NCBI RefSeq assembly: GCF_019799925.1
Contig: NZ_JABGCG010000001.1
Coordinates: 558,001-622,000 of the forward strand
Length of the DNA: 64,000 bases
DNA from: Blastococcus sp. CPCC 205250
GTDB taxonomy: Bacteria; Actinomycetota; Actinomycetes; Mycobacteriales; Geodermatophilaceae
Direction: 5' to 3'
Below are positions 50,745 to 61,498 of this stretch, in pieces. The notes under the pieces are model-generated. The model saw only the letters and a program-made list of their open reading frames with translations, was not told the DNA's origin and ran no database searches. Position 1 is the first letter of the stretch. Each line of letters starts with the position of its first letter. The position numbers and the translations under genes are program-made.

Positions 50745-51887
50745 TCAGCCCCGGGCGGCGGCCAGCGCGGCGGCGCCCACCGTCTCGAGGGTCGCCTCCG
50801 GCGTCAGCGGGTGGAACGGCCCGCCGCGGACGTCGCGGTAGGCCCGCTCCAGCTTCGACCCCCGGGCGAACGCCGGGCCGCCGGCGACCTGCAGCGCCAG
50901 GTCGGTCACCGCCACCGCCTCCAGCACGGCGTGCCGCTTGGCCGTCATCAACGTCTCCAGCACCTGCTGGTCGGGCCCGAAGTGCTCGCCGGTCTCCTCG
51001 ATGGCGGCGAGCAGCGCCCACCGGGCGACCCGCAGCCGGGCGGTCATCTCGCCCAGCAGCCGGACGGCCGACGGCGCCGGGTCCGGCTTCGCCGCGAGCA
51101 TCCGCGCGGCCTCGTCGCGGGCGCCCTGCGCCACTCCCAGGTAGACGGCGGCCACGACCGGCGCGAAGTACTGGGCGGCCAGCAGCAGCGGACCGCTGAG
51201 CACGCCGTACGGCCGGCGGCCGGTGATCTTCTCGGTGGGCACGAACACGTCGTCCAGGACGACGTCGTGGCTGGCGGTGCCGCGCATGCCGAGGGTGTCC
51301 CAGGTCTCGACGATGGTCACGCCGGGGCTGCTCATGGGGACGCTCGCGTGCAGCACCTCGGCGTCGGGTCCGGGCTCGCCCAGGGTGGCCGAGGTCGACA
51401 GCACGGTGGCGGCCGGCGCCTGCGAGACGAAGGACTTGCGGCCGGTCAGCCGGAAGCCGCCCTCCACGGGCACCGCGGTCGTCGTCGGGCACACCCAGTC
51501 GTTGCCGCCGCTGGTCGCCAGCACGATGCCGTCGGCGGCCACCTTGCGCAGCGCCGCCTCGGCGTCGGCCAGGCCCCGGCCGTAGCGCCAGCGCTGCATC
51601 ACGGTCATGTACAGGTGCATGGCCGCCGACAGCGCGGCCGCGCCCGACCAGCGGGCCAGCTCGTGCTCGGCGAGCACGACCTGGCGCAGGCTCGCACCCA
51701 TGCCGCCGAGCTCGGTGGGCACGGCCATCGCCCGGTAGGCGGTGTCGGTCATCGCGGCGTAGGCCTCGGAGACGAAGGTGGCGTCGCGGTCGTGCCCGGC
51801 CTCGGCCGCCGCGGCGATGCGGCCGATGTCCGCGGCCAGCGCGATCAGCGACTCGTCGGTGGGGGTGGACGTGAGGGTCGTCGTCAT
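50745..51887 (-). CDS. Acyl-CoA dehydrogenase-like flavoprotein
   Basis: A 380-residue protein of the acyl-CoA dehydrogenase fold: VPTELGGMGASLRQVVLAEH E (N-terminal domain), LATSGGNDWVCPTTTAVPVE and FRLTGRKSFVSQAPAATVLS (middle domain), and GGPAFARGSKLERAYRDVRG (C-terminal domain). The C-terminal part is closer to the DszC-like monooxygenase branch than to classical fatty-acid enzymes, and the usual catalytic Glu is not obvious. The ATG at 51887 is next to a divergent HxlR regulator, which probably controls it. Confidence 0.8.
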   Translation of the reverse strand: MTTTLTSTPTDESLIALAADIGRIAAAAEAGHDRDATFVSEAYAAMTDTAYRAMAVPTELGGMGASLRQVVLAEHELARWSGAAALSAAMHLYMTVMQRWRYGRGLADAEAALRKVAADGIVLATSGGNDWVCPTTTAVPVEGGFRLTGRKSFVSQAPAATVLSTSATLGEPGPDAEVLHASVPMSSPGVTIVETWDTLGMRGTASHDVVLDDVFVPTEKITGRRPYGVLSGPLLLAAQYFAPVVAAVYLGVAQGARDEAARMLAAKPDPAPSAVRLLGEMTARLRVARWALLAAIEETGEHFGPDQQVLETLMTAKRHAVLEAVAVTDLALQVAGGPAFARGSKLERAYRDVRGGPFHPLTPEATLETVGAAALAAARG

Positions 51888-51956
51888 GGGGACGACGGTC
51901 TCGGGGGTGGACGTAGGGCACTAGTTCTCGTTCTGAACCGCTGCCACCATGCCGGG

Positions 51957-52634
51957 ATGGCGCGCTACGGCCAGTACTGCCCGATCACCCGCTCGCTCGA
52001 GCTGCTCGGTGACCGCTGGACGCTGCTCATCGTCCGCGACCTGCTGGTCGGCGCGGAGCGCTTCAACGAGCTCGCCCGCGGGCTGCCCCGGCTGTCGCGC
52101 GGCCTGCTCTCCAAGCGGCTGGACCACCTCGAACGCGCCGGGCTGGTCGAGCACGTCGGCGACCGCTACCTGCCCACCCAGGCGTGCGCCGACCTCCGCC
52201 CCATCGTGTTCGGCCTGGCCGAGTGGGGTGCCCGCTGGGCGTTCGGCGAGCCGCGACCCGACGAGCTCGACGCCACCGTGCTGCTGTGGTGGATGCGCGG
52301 CGGCATCGACGCCACCGCCTTCGGCGACCGCGAGCGGACCGTGGTGCACGTGCGCTTCCGCTCCGGCACGCGGCGCCGGTTCTGGCTGGTCGTGCAGGCC
52401 GCCGACGTCTCGCTGTGCTTCGTCGACCCGGGGTTCGACGTCGACGTGACCCTCGAGGCCGACCTCGACGCCCTCTACGAGGTGTGGGACGGCCGGATGG
52501 AGTACGGCGCGGCGGTGCGCGACCGCCGGCTGGTCGTCAGCGGCGACACGGCGCTGGTGCGTGCCCTCCCGCGCTCGCTGCGGCTGAGCCCGATCGCGCA
52601 CTTCGTCCGGCAGGCGGTCACCGCCCCCGCCTGA
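51957..52634 (+). CDS. HxlR family regulator
   Basis: A 225-residue regulator. The HxlR winged helix covers residues 5-100 with the conserved Cys in YCPITRSLELLGDRWTLLIV and the recognition part RLSRGLLSKRLDHLERAGLV. The extra C-terminal domain of about 110 residues resembles an SCP2-like ligand pocket. The conserved Cys may sense thiol-reactive signals. Divergent from the acyl-CoA dehydrogenase-like gene with 69 bases between. A 19-bp hairpin follows its stop. Confidence 0.85.
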   Translation: MARYGQYCPITRSLELLGDRWTLLIVRDLLVGAERFNELARGLPRLSRGLLSKRLDHLERAGLVEHVGDRYLPTQACADLRPIVFGLAEWGARWAFGEPRPDELDATVLLWWMRGGIDATAFGDRERTVVHVRFRSGTRRRFWLVVQAADVSLCFVDPGFDVDVTLEADLDALYEVWDGRMEYGAAVRDRRLVVSGDTALVRALPRSLRLSPIAHFVRQAVTAPA

Positions 52635-52683
52635 CCGGTTCACCGACTGCACCGACCGCACCGACGGCAGCGCCGGAGCCGAG

Positions 52684-52736
52684 CGTGTGCGCCCAGGCCG
52701 CGGGACCGGGCCGGGAACGCGGCCTGGGCGCACACG
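52684..52736 (+). terminator. Terminator after the HxlR gene
   Basis: Perfect 19-bp arms (52684-52702 and 52718-52736) with a 15-base loop, 50 bases after the stop. Confidence 0.8.
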
Positions 52737-52806
52737 CCGGCCAGGTGACGGGCGCATGTCCTCACGTCCCACGCCTCCCTCTCAGGGGGTGGATCGTGTT
52801 TCGCGG

Positions 52807-52833
52807 CTGAAGACCGCCGGGGTGCCTGCCGAT
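52807..52833 (+). promoter_or_regulatory. Sigma28/WhiG-like promoter of the 58-residue protein
   Basis: CTGA (52807-52810), a 17-base spacer, then GCCGAT (52828-52833). It shares CGGCTGAAGACCG and exact spacing with the promoter candidate at 30791. It lies 30 bases before the ATG at 52864. Confidence 0.5.
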
Positions 52834-52863
52834 CTCTCCCGTATCCGACGAGGGGAGCCGGTC

Positions 52864-53040
52864 ATGAACGACACGGCATGCAGGGCAGTGGCGCAGGCGG
52901 GCACGGTCGCGGCGACGGCGTCGCTGGACTCCGAGCAGCCCTGGCCGCTGCTCCTCGTCGCGGGCTGGCTGACGACCGCGACCGACTGCGCGCTGACCGC
53001 CGGCCTCCTGGCCGAGCTCGAGGCCGAGTTCGCCGTCTGA
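52864..53040 (+). CDS. Small 58-residue protein, unknown
   Basis: The product begins MNDTACRAVAQAGTVAATAS and ends in two helices (LLLVAGWLTTATDCALTAGL then LAELEAEFAV) with two cysteines. It has a GGGGAG ribosome site 7 bases before its ATG and a sigma28-like promoter, so it is likely expressed. The middle is moderately hydrophobic, not clearly a membrane helix. Function is unknown. Confidence 0.6.
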   Translation: MNDTACRAVAQAGTVAATASLDSEQPWPLLLVAGWLTTATDCALTAGLLAELEAEFAV

Positions 53041-53146
53041 CCCGGACGGGCGACGGGGGGCGCGCGGCGCCCCGCGCTCCGCGATCATGACGGGGTGACC
53101 AGCACCCCGCCGACCGCCTGCGCGCGCCGACGGGGGCGCTGAGCCG

Positions 53147-54673
53147 GTGGTGCAGACGGAGGACGGGCGGGCGGCCGGAGCCGTCCGGCGCGCCGACGCG
53201 CTGCTGGCGTGGGCGCCGAGCGGACGCATCGCCGTCCCGCTGATCGCCGGGCTCGTCGTCGTCGCCAACCTGGTCGGCGTCGGCACCGTCGTGCTGCTGC
53301 TGCTCGGGGTGGGCGGGGACACCGGGTCCGGCCGGACCCCGGTCCTGCTCGCCGCGCTCGTCTACGTCGTCCTCGCCTTCCCGGCGGGCATCTGGGCGGG
53401 CCTGCGCCGGCAGCGGCCGACCAACGCCTGGCTGGTCGCCGGGCGGGAACCGAGTGCCGTCGAGGCGGCGCACGCGCTGCGGCTGCCCGTGGACACCGCG
53501 CTCGTCGCCGGCGCCGTCTGGCTGCTCGGCGCCGTGCTCGTCGGCGCCGTCGCGGCCGCCTCGTTCCCCGACGCGCGGGTCGGCATCCGCGTGGGCGTGG
53601 CCGTCGTCCTCGGCGGTGTGGTCACCGCCGGCGTCACCTACCTGCTCGTCGCGCGGGCGGCCCGGGCCGTGACCGCGCGCGCCCTGGCGGCGCACCCGCC
53701 GACCGGCCGGCTGGCCCTGGGCGTGCGGCCTCGGCTCGTGCTGACCTGGGGCCTGACCAGCGGCGTTCCGATGGTCGGCGTGGTCCTGCTGTTCCTCGAC
53801 CCCACCAACCCCGAGGGCCCCGGCGCCGCGGCCGTGGTGTTCCTGGTCGTCGTGGCCCTGCTGGTCGGCGGACTGGCCACCCTGCTCACCGCCCGCGCGG
53901 TGGGCGCGCCGCTGCGCGACCTGCGGCAGGCGGTGCAGCGCGTCGGCCGGGGCGACCACTCCGTGCGGGTCGTCGTCGACGACGCCGGGGAGATCGGCCT
54001 CCTGCAGGAGGGCGTCAACTCGATGGCCGCCGGGCTGGCCGAGCGCGAGCGGCTGCGCGACCTGTTCGGCCGCCACGTCGGCACCCCCGTCGCCCAGCGG
54101 GCGCTGGCCGACGGCGCCGCGCTCGGCGGTGAGCTGCGCACGGTCGCGGCGCTGTTCGTCGACATCGCCGGCTCGACCTCGCTGGTGCGCCGCACCGGCC
54201 CCGAGCAGATGGTCGGCCTGCTCAACCGCTTCTTCGCCGTGGTCGTCGACGCCATCGAGGCCGAGGACGGCCTGGTCGACAAGTTCGAGGGCGACGCGGC
54301 GCTGTGCGTCTTCGGCGCGCCCACCGAGCACCCCGACCCGGCCGGCGCGGCGCTGCGCGCGGCCCGGCGCATCTGCGACGCCGTCCGCGCGGCCGGCGAG
54401 GTCGACGTCGGGGTGGGCGTGGCCTGCGGGCCGGTGTGGGCCGGGCAGGTGGGCGCGGCCAGCCGGCTGGAGTACACGGTGATCGGCGACCCGGTGAACG
54501 AGGCGGCCCGGCTCACCGAACTGGCCAAGGACTCCGCCGGCCGTGCGGTGGCCAGCGAGGCGACGGTGCACGCCGCCGGCGGCGACGAGCGCACCCACTG
54601 GGTGCCCGACCGGGAGGTCGAGCTGCGCGGCCGCGGCGAGCCGACGCGGACCTGGGTCCGCCGCACCGCCTGA
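53147..54673 (+). CDS. Membrane-bound class III adenylate cyclase with HAMP domain
   Basis: A 508-residue protein: six membrane helices (about residues 25-250), a HAMP linker (ARAVGAPLRDLRQAVQRVGR, GDHSVRVVVDDAGEIGLLQE) and a class III cyclase domain (about residues 320-505). Metal-binding Asp residues are in ALFVDIAGSTSL and GDAALCVFGAP, the adenine-selecting Lys in LVDKFEGDA and Asp in YTVIGDPVNEAARL, with the transition-state Asn and Arg in the same motif. All catalytic residues look intact. The layout resembles the Rv1318c-1320c/Rv3645 group of mycobacteria. Confidence 0.9.
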   Translation: MVQTEDGRAAGAVRRADALLAWAPSGRIAVPLIAGLVVVANLVGVGTVVLLLLGVGGDTGSGRTPVLLAALVYVVLAFPAGIWAGLRRQRPTNAWLVAGREPSAVEAAHALRLPVDTALVAGAVWLLGAVLVGAVAAASFPDARVGIRVGVAVVLGGVVTAGVTYLLVARAARAVTARALAAHPPTGRLALGVRPRLVLTWGLTSGVPMVGVVLLFLDPTNPEGPGAAAVVFLVVVALLVGGLATLLTARAVGAPLRDLRQAVQRVGRGDHSVRVVVDDAGEIGLLQEGVNSMAAGLAERERLRDLFGRHVGTPVAQRALADGAALGGELRTVAALFVDIAGSTSLVRRTGPEQMVGLLNRFFAVVVDAIEAEDGLVDKFEGDAALCVFGAPTEHPDPAGAALRAARRICDAVRAAGEVDVGVGVACGPVWAGQVGAASRLEYTVIGDPVNEAARLTELAKDSAGRAVASEATVHAAGGDERTHWVPDREVELRGRGEPTRTWVRRTA

Positions 54674-54697
54674 GGCGCCGGACCCTGGTCCGGCGCC
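54674..54697 (+). terminator. Terminator after the cyclase gene
   Basis: GGCGCCGGACC/GGTCCGGCGCC arms of 11 bp with a 2-base loop, immediately after the stop. Confidence 0.75.
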
Positions 54698-54760
54698 GCC
54701 CACGCGCGGAGACTCGCGCACCAGCGAACACCTCGGGGCCCCCGGAGCTACAGGTGCAGC

Positions 54761-55288
54761 ATGAGGCAGGAGCCGCGCTCGGACGGTGACCTGCTGCTGG
54801 CCGTCGCCGACCGGGACCGCGCGGCGCTGCGCGAGCTGTACGACCGGCACGCGCCCTGGCTGCGGGCCCGGCTGTCGCGCCGCTGCGGCGACGAGGGGGT
54901 CGTGGAGGAGGTCCTGCAGGACACCTTCCTGGCGGTGTGGCGCAAGCCGACGGGCTACCGGGGGACCGGCGACGTCGCCGCGTGGCTGTGGGGCATCGGG
55001 ATCCGCCGCCTGCTGGCCGCCGTGCGACCGCGGCGCCCGTTGCCGCTGCGGCTGCTGGTGCCCCCGCCGGCGCCGTCGGCCGAGGACGAGGTGCTGCTCG
55101 CGGTCGAGCACGGCGATCTGGCCGCGGCCGTGGACGGGCTGTCCCCGGAGCTGCGCGCCGTCGTCCGCGCGGTCGTGCTCGACGGGCTGACCAGCCGCGA
55201 GGCCGCCCGGCTGCTGGGGGTCCCGCCCGGCACCGTCCGCACCCGGATGGCCCGGGCGCGGACCCAGATGCAGGAGGCGCTCACATGA
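54761..55288 (+). CDS. ECF sigma factor
   Basis: A 175-residue sigma70-family ECF factor. Region 2 reads RELYDRHAPWLRARLSRRCG then EVLQDTFLAVWRKPTGYRG; region 4 reads LSPELRAVVRAVVLDGLTSR then GVPPGTVRTRMARARTQMQE. There is no extra C-terminal domain. It overlaps its presumed anti-sigma gene by 4 bases (ATGA) and starts a five-gene operon ending with ABC transporter genes. Confidence 0.92.
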   Translation: MRQEPRSDGDLLLAVADRDRAALRELYDRHAPWLRARLSRRCGDEGVVEEVLQDTFLAVWRKPTGYRGTGDVAAWLWGIGIRRLLAAVRPRRPLPLRLLVPPPAPSAEDEVLLAVEHGDLAAAVDGLSPELRAVVRAVVLDGLTSREAARLLGVPPGTVRTRMARARTQMQEALT

Positions 55289-56130
55289 GCTGGCACGTCG
55301 ACCCGGGGACGTCGGCCGGATACCGCGCCGGGACGCTGCCCGACGCCGGGGCCGCCTCCGTCGAGGCGCACCTCCTCCACTGCGCGGCGTGCCGTGCGGA
55401 CCTCGCGGGATCGGCCGCCGACCCCGCGCACGAGCGCACCTGGGCGACGGTGACCGCGGCGCTCGACGCCGAGCCCGGGTCGGCGACGGAGCGGGTCCTG
55501 GGCAGCGCGCTGCCGCCCCACGTCGTCCGGCTGCTCGCCGCGGCTCCCGCGCTCCGGCGGACGTGGTGGGCGGCCGGGACCGGGCTCCTCGCCCTCGCCC
55601 TCGTGGCCGCGCACCTCGGGGGCGGGGCGGTCGGGACGGCCGTCTTCCTGGTCTCGGCGCCGCTGCTGCCCCTCGCCGGGGTCGCGCTCGCCTACAGCGC
55701 GGTCGACGACGTGGCCGGTGAGGTGGCGGGCACGACGCCGTTCCCGCGCTTCCGGCTGCTGCTGATGCGGACGCTGGCGGTGGCCGCCGGGACGCTGCCC
55801 GTGGCCGGACTGCTGGCGCTGGCCCTGCCCGGCGGGACGCGGCCGGCGGTGCTGTGGCTGGCTCCGGCGCTCGCGCTGTGCTCGCTGACCCTCGCCCTGT
55901 CCGCGCGCCTGGACCCCCGCCGGGTGGCCGCTGCCCTGACCGTGCTCTGGCTCGCCGTCTCCTGGACGACCCTGCGCCCGCCCCGCGCGCCGGTGCCGGT
56001 CGTGGCGGCGCTCGAGCGCTCCCTCGCCTTCCGCCCGCCCGGCCAGGCGGCGCTGCTGTGTCTGGCCGTGCTGGCCCTCGTCGTCGCCGTCACCCGCCGC
56101 ACCACCTTCGAGGACAGGAGCAGGAGATGA
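55285..56130 (+). CDS. Membrane protein with zinc-finger anti-sigma N-terminus
   Basis: A 281-residue protein. The first 50 residues carry the anti-sigma zinc-binding pattern (ASVEAHLLHCAACRADL, HxxxCxxC). After a linker, the rest forms about six membrane helices, far more than the single helix of typical anti-sigma factors. It probably holds the ECF factor inactive at the membrane and passes a signal through the large membrane part. It overlaps the next gene (ABC ATPase) by 4 bases. Confidence 0.8.
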   Translation: MSWHVDPGTSAGYRAGTLPDAGAASVEAHLLHCAACRADLAGSAADPAHERTWATVTAALDAEPGSATERVLGSALPPHVVRLLAAAPALRRTWWAAGTGLLALALVAAHLGGGAVGTAVFLVSAPLLPLAGVALAYSAVDDVAGEVAGTTPFPRFRLLLMRTLAVAAGTLPVAGLLALALPGGTRPAVLWLAPALALCSLTLALSARLDPRRVAAALTVLWLAVSWTTLRPPRAPVPVVAALERSLAFRPPGQAALLCLAVLALVVAVTRRTTFEDRSRR

Positions 56131-56990
56131 CCTCACCCGTCACGCTCGCCGGGGTCGGCAAGCGCTTCCGCGGGACCACCGCGCTGGACCACGTCACCCT
56201 CGACCTCCCCCGGGGTGTGACCGGGCTGCTCGGGCCCAACGGCGCGGGCAAGACGACCCTGCTGCGGATCGTGGCCACCGCGCTGTCGCCGGACGCGGGC
56301 TCGGTGCAGGTGCTCGGCGCCGACCCGGCCGACCCGGCCGGGCGGCTGGCGATCCGCCGGCGGCTCGGCTACCTCCCGCAGGAGTCCGGCGCCTACGCCG
56401 GCTTCACCGCCTTCGCGTTCGTGGACTACGTCGCGGTGCTGAAGGAGATGACCGACCGGGCGGCCCGGCACGCGGAGGTCCGCCGGGTGCTCGAGGTCGT
56501 CGGCCTCGGCGACCGCATGCACTCGCGCATCCGGACGCTCTCCGGGGGGATGCGGCGCCGCGTCGGCCTGGCCCAGGCACTGCTCGGCCGGCCCGACCTG
56601 CTGGTCCTCGACGAGCCGACCGTGGGCCTGGACCCCGAGCAGCGGCTGCGCTTCCGGGAGGTGCTGACGGGGCTCGGTACCGACACGACGGTGCTGCTGT
56701 CCACGCACCTGACCGAGGACGTCGCCGCGCTCTGCCCCCGCGTGGTCGTCCTCGACCGGGGCCGGGTGCTGTTCGAGGGGGCCACGGCCGACCTGTCCCG
56801 GCTCGCCGACGGCCGGGTGTGGGACGCCGACGCCGCCGACCCGCTGGCCGCCGTCTCCTGGCGCACCGCCGAGGGCCGCTTCCGGAACGTGGGGTCCCCA
56901 CCGCCCGGGGCCGACCTGGTGCCCGCCGGTCCCGAGCACGGCTACCTCCTGCTCACCAGCGTGCCCACGGCCGAGGAGATGGCGTCGTGA
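56127..56990 (+). CDS. ABC transporter ATP-binding protein
   Basis: A 287-residue ATPase: Walker A GPNGAGKTT, Q-loop LGYLPQESGAY, signature LSGGMRRRVGLAQALLG, Walker B LLVLDEPTVGLDP, switch His in LLSTHLTEDV. It is like the ATPases of ABC-2 exporters. The C-terminal extension after residue 215 is typical. It pairs with the next two membrane proteins in the ECF operon. Confidence 0.92.
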   Translation: MTSPVTLAGVGKRFRGTTALDHVTLDLPRGVTGLLGPNGAGKTTLLRIVATALSPDAGSVQVLGADPADPAGRLAIRRRLGYLPQESGAYAGFTAFAFVDYVAVLKEMTDRAARHAEVRRVLEVVGLGDRMHSRIRTLSGGMRRRVGLAQALLGRPDLLVLDEPTVGLDPEQRLRFREVLTGLGTDTTVLLSTHLTEDVAALCPRVVVLDRGRVLFEGATADLSRLADGRVWDADAADPLAAVSWRTAEGRFRNVGSPPPGADLVPAGPEHGYLLLTSVPTAEEMAS

Positions 56991-57958
56991 CCGCCGCGAC
57001 CGAGGCCACGGCGGTCAGCGCGCCGGACACCGTCGTCGGCAGGAGCACCGTCGGGGCACTCGCCCGCGCGGAGATCCGGTACACGGCGCGCAACCCCGTG
57101 CTCTGGCTCGGCGTCGCCGCCTCGGGGCTCGTGGCGTGGTGGCTGGCCACCGACGGCACCTTCACCGGGGGCAAGCCGGTGACCGACGGCTACGCGCTGT
57201 GGGAGTGGCTGGTCGCACCCCTCGCGCTGGCCGCGTTCCTGGTGGGGAACTGGGCCGCACTGCGGGAGCGGCCCTCGACCACCGCGGAGCTCTTCACGAA
57301 CACCCCCGCCCGCCGGTGGGACCGGACGCTGGCCCTGCTGCTCGCGGCCGTGGTCCCGGCGGTGCTCGGGTTCCTGCTCATCGCCGGGCAGTGGGTGGCG
57401 GTGGTCGCCAGGGGCGGCGTCGAACTGGGCACGGGGCGCTGGACCAGCACCTTCACGCCCACCCCGCTCGAGCTCCTCGGGGCTCCGCTCGGTGTCGCCT
57501 GCGCGTTCGTGTCCGGCGTCGCCCTCGCCCGGCTGGTGCGGTCGCGCGCCGTCGGAGCGGTGGTCGGCTTCGTCGGCTGGATGATCGTGTGGGTCACCTT
57601 CTGGCTGTGGCTGACCGCACCGTTCGGCGTCTTCGCCGTCTCCCGGTCGTCGCTGGTCACCGCGGAGATCGGTACGGACCCCTCCGCGGCCGAGATCGCC
57701 CGGTGGGCCGCGGTCGACCCGGCGGACGGCTTCAACGACCAGTACGTCGGCGGGATCCGCGACCTGGGTGTGTACGGCCTGCACCTGGTCTACGTGGTGG
57801 GCCTGGTCCTCGTCCTCGCCGGGGTGGCGCTGGCCCGGAGCGGGCGGGACCGGCGCACCCGGCCGGTGCTCCTCGCCGGCCTCGTCCTGGTCGCCGTGGC
57901 CGTGGGCGTGCAGTTCCTGGTGCACGAGGGCGCGCGGGCCTGGCTGGGGCTGATGTGA
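56987..57958 (+). CDS. ABC-2-like membrane subunit
   Basis: A 323-residue protein with about six to seven membrane helices, starting with an ABC-permease-like N-terminus (GALARAEIRYTARNPVLWLG VA) and ending in a hydrophobic helix. Large loops contain Pro- and Trp-rich sequence. It is probably the permease partner of the preceding ATPase. GTG start overlapping the ATPase stop. Confidence 0.75.
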   Translation: MTAATEATAVSAPDTVVGRSTVGALARAEIRYTARNPVLWLGVAASGLVAWWLATDGTFTGGKPVTDGYALWEWLVAPLALAAFLVGNWAALRERPSTTAELFTNTPARRWDRTLALLLAAVVPAVLGFLLIAGQWVAVVARGGVELGTGRWTSTFTPTPLELLGAPLGVACAFVSGVALARLVRSRAVGAVVGFVGWMIVWVTFWLWLTAPFGVFAVSRSSLVTAEIGTDPSAAEIARWAAVDPADGFNDQYVGGIRDLGVYGLHLVYVVGLVLVLAGVALARSGRDRRTRPVLLAGLVLVAVAVGVQFLVHEGARAWLGLM

Positions 57959-58560
57959 GCTCCCCGTCCACGGGCTGGCCCGCGCTCCTCGCCGCCACCG
58001 GACCGGTGCTCCCCTGGGGCGCGGTCGCGGCGGCGGGGGGCGCGGCCCTCGCCGTGACCGCGCTGCCGGCGGTCCTGCCGCCGGAGGGGGACGGCGTCGT
58101 CCTGGTGCTGGCGGTCCTCGTGCTCGCCAGTGGCTGCGCGGTGGCCGGCGAGGACCCCGCCGCCCGCGAGGCGGGGGTCGCTCCGGTGCCGGTCCGGCGA
58201 CGGCTGCTGGCGCGGCTGCTGCTCGTCCTCCCGGTGTCCGGTGCCGCGCTGGCCGGCATGGCCGGCGTGGCCGCCCTGGCCGGCACCGGGCCCGGGTCGT
58301 GGCTGGTCCCCCTGTGGGCGGCGGTCAGCGCGATCGCCACCGCCGTGGGCGTGGCCGCGCAGCGCAGCACCCCGGACGTCCCCGGGCCGGTGGCCGCGGT
58401 GGTCGTCCTCGGCGGGGGACTGGTGCTGGTCGCCACCCTGCCGGCGTCCGTGGTCGGTCTGCCGCCGTGGGACTCGGCGGTCGAGCGGGTCGGGTGGGCC
58501 CTCGTGGCGTCGGCGCTGCTGCTGCTCGCGGCGACCCGCGACCCCGGCGCCCGCCGCTAG
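57955..58560 (+). CDS. Second membrane subunit of the ABC system
   Basis: A 201-residue, very hydrophobic protein with about five or six helices rich in Val, Leu, Ala and Gly. No motif is recognised. It starts GTG overlapping the preceding stop and ends 4 bases into the end of the convergent K+ channel gene. Membership in the transporter is inferred from position. Confidence 0.65.
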   Translation: MSSPSTGWPALLAATGPVLPWGAVAAAGGAALAVTALPAVLPPEGDGVVLVLAVLVLASGCAVAGEDPAAREAGVAPVPVRRRLLARLLLVLPVSGAALAGMAGVAALAGTGPGSWLVPLWAAVSAIATAVGVAAQRSTPDVPGPVAAVVVLGGGLVLVATLPASVVGLPPWDSAVERVGWALVASALLLLAATRDPGARR

Positions 58561-59588
58561 GTCAGGTGCGCCCGGACGACGACCAGCTCGTCCTCGGCCT
58601 GCAGCGTGCCGATCAGCGGGTCGTCGAAGCGCAGCGTGCGCCCGCCGCGGCTCACCGACAGCACGATGTCGGTCAGCTGGCGGGGGCCCAGCCCCACCTC
58701 GCCGGACTTGACCGTGCGCTGGTGCAGGTCCAGGCCCTGCCCGCCGGTGACCAGGTCCTCGACGACGTTGACCACGCGCGGGTGGTCGGTGGACAGGCCC
58801 AGCAGCCGGCCCGAGGTGGCCGACGTCGTGATGACCGTCGTGGCGCCGGACTGGCGCAGGAGGTTGGCGTTCTCCTCCTCGCGCACGCTGGTGGTCAGCG
58901 GCACCGTGGGGTTGAGCTGGCGCACCGTCAGCGTGATGAGGACGGCGGCGTCGTCCCGGTTGGCCGCGACGATCACCGCACGGGCCTTCTCCACCGCCGC
59001 GCGCTTGAGCACCTCGCGGCGACCGGCGTCGCCGACGATCCCGGTCAGCCCGGTCGTCGTCGCCTCCTCGACCAGCCGCTCGTCGGTGTCCACGACGACG
59101 ATCTGCTCGGGCGGCGTGCCGTTGGCCCGCAGCGCCCGGATGGCGCTGCGGCCCTTGGTGCCGTACCCGCAGACGATGACGTGCTGGCGCACCGAGGACC
59201 TCCACCGGCGGATGCGGAACTCCTCGCGCGAGCGCGCCGTCAGCGCCTCGAGCGTGGTCCCGATGAGGACGATCAGGAACATGATCCGCAGTGGCGTGAT
59301 CACGATGATGTTGACCAGCCGGGCGCCCTCGGTGACCGGCGTGATGTCCCCGTAGCCGGTCGTGGAGAGCGTGACGGTGGCGTAGTAGAAGGAGTCGAGC
59401 AGCGTCAGGCCGCGCTCGTCGCCGTCCCGGTAGCCGTCGCTGTCCAGCCAGACGATCAGGACGACGAACAGCAGCACGGCAGCGGCGATGAGCACCCGCC
59501 GCCACACCTGGCGCAGCGGTGGCTCCTCGATGTGGGCCAGGACGACCCCGGTGTGCGGATCGTCGGGGTCCCCGCGGTGGCCCATCAC
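58557..59588 (-). CDS. Potassium channel with TrkA-N (RCK) domain
   Basis: A 343-residue two-helix K+ channel. Membrane helices lie near residues 30-50 and 85-110, flanking the pore with filter STTGYGDITP. An RCK/TrkA-N Rossmann domain follows (VIVCGYGTKGRSAIRALRAN, VVVDTDERLVEEATTTGLTG) and a TrkA-C-like end (LIGTLQAEDELVVV). The nucleotide-binding GYGxxG is intact. It conducts K+ under control of a ligand bound to RCK. It starts on an ATG-ATG pair at 59588. Confidence 0.93.
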   Translation of the reverse strand: MMGHRGDPDDPHTGVVLAHIEEPPLRQVWRRVLIAAAVLLFVVLIVWLDSDGYRDGDERGLTLLDSFYYATVTLSTTGYGDITPVTEGARLVNIIVITPLRIMFLIVLIGTTLEALTARSREEFRIRRWRSSVRQHVIVCGYGTKGRSAIRALRANGTPPEQIVVVDTDERLVEEATTTGLTGIVGDAGRREVLKRAAVEKARAVIVAANRDDAAVLITLTVRQLNPTVPLTTSVREEENANLLRQSGATTVITTSATSGRLLGLSTDHPRVVNVVEDLVTGGQGLDLHQRTVKSGEVGLGPRQLTDIVLSVSRGGRTLRFDDPLIGTLQAEDELVVVRAHLT

Positions 59589-59687
59589 GTCGGGTGACGA
59601 TAGTGAGCCCGGGCGCCGAGAGCGCGCCGCCGCACCCGGACGGGGGAGGTCGGGTCGCCCCGGCGTCCTCCGGACGGGGTGCGGCGG

Positions 59688-61415
<1,728 letters not shown>

Positions 61416-61498
61416 GGGACGTCCTCTCCTCGGGGACCTCCAGCGTGGCTCAGGTCACAGCGGGTGTCGAGACGGGCCGCGACGGTCAGGATGGGCCG

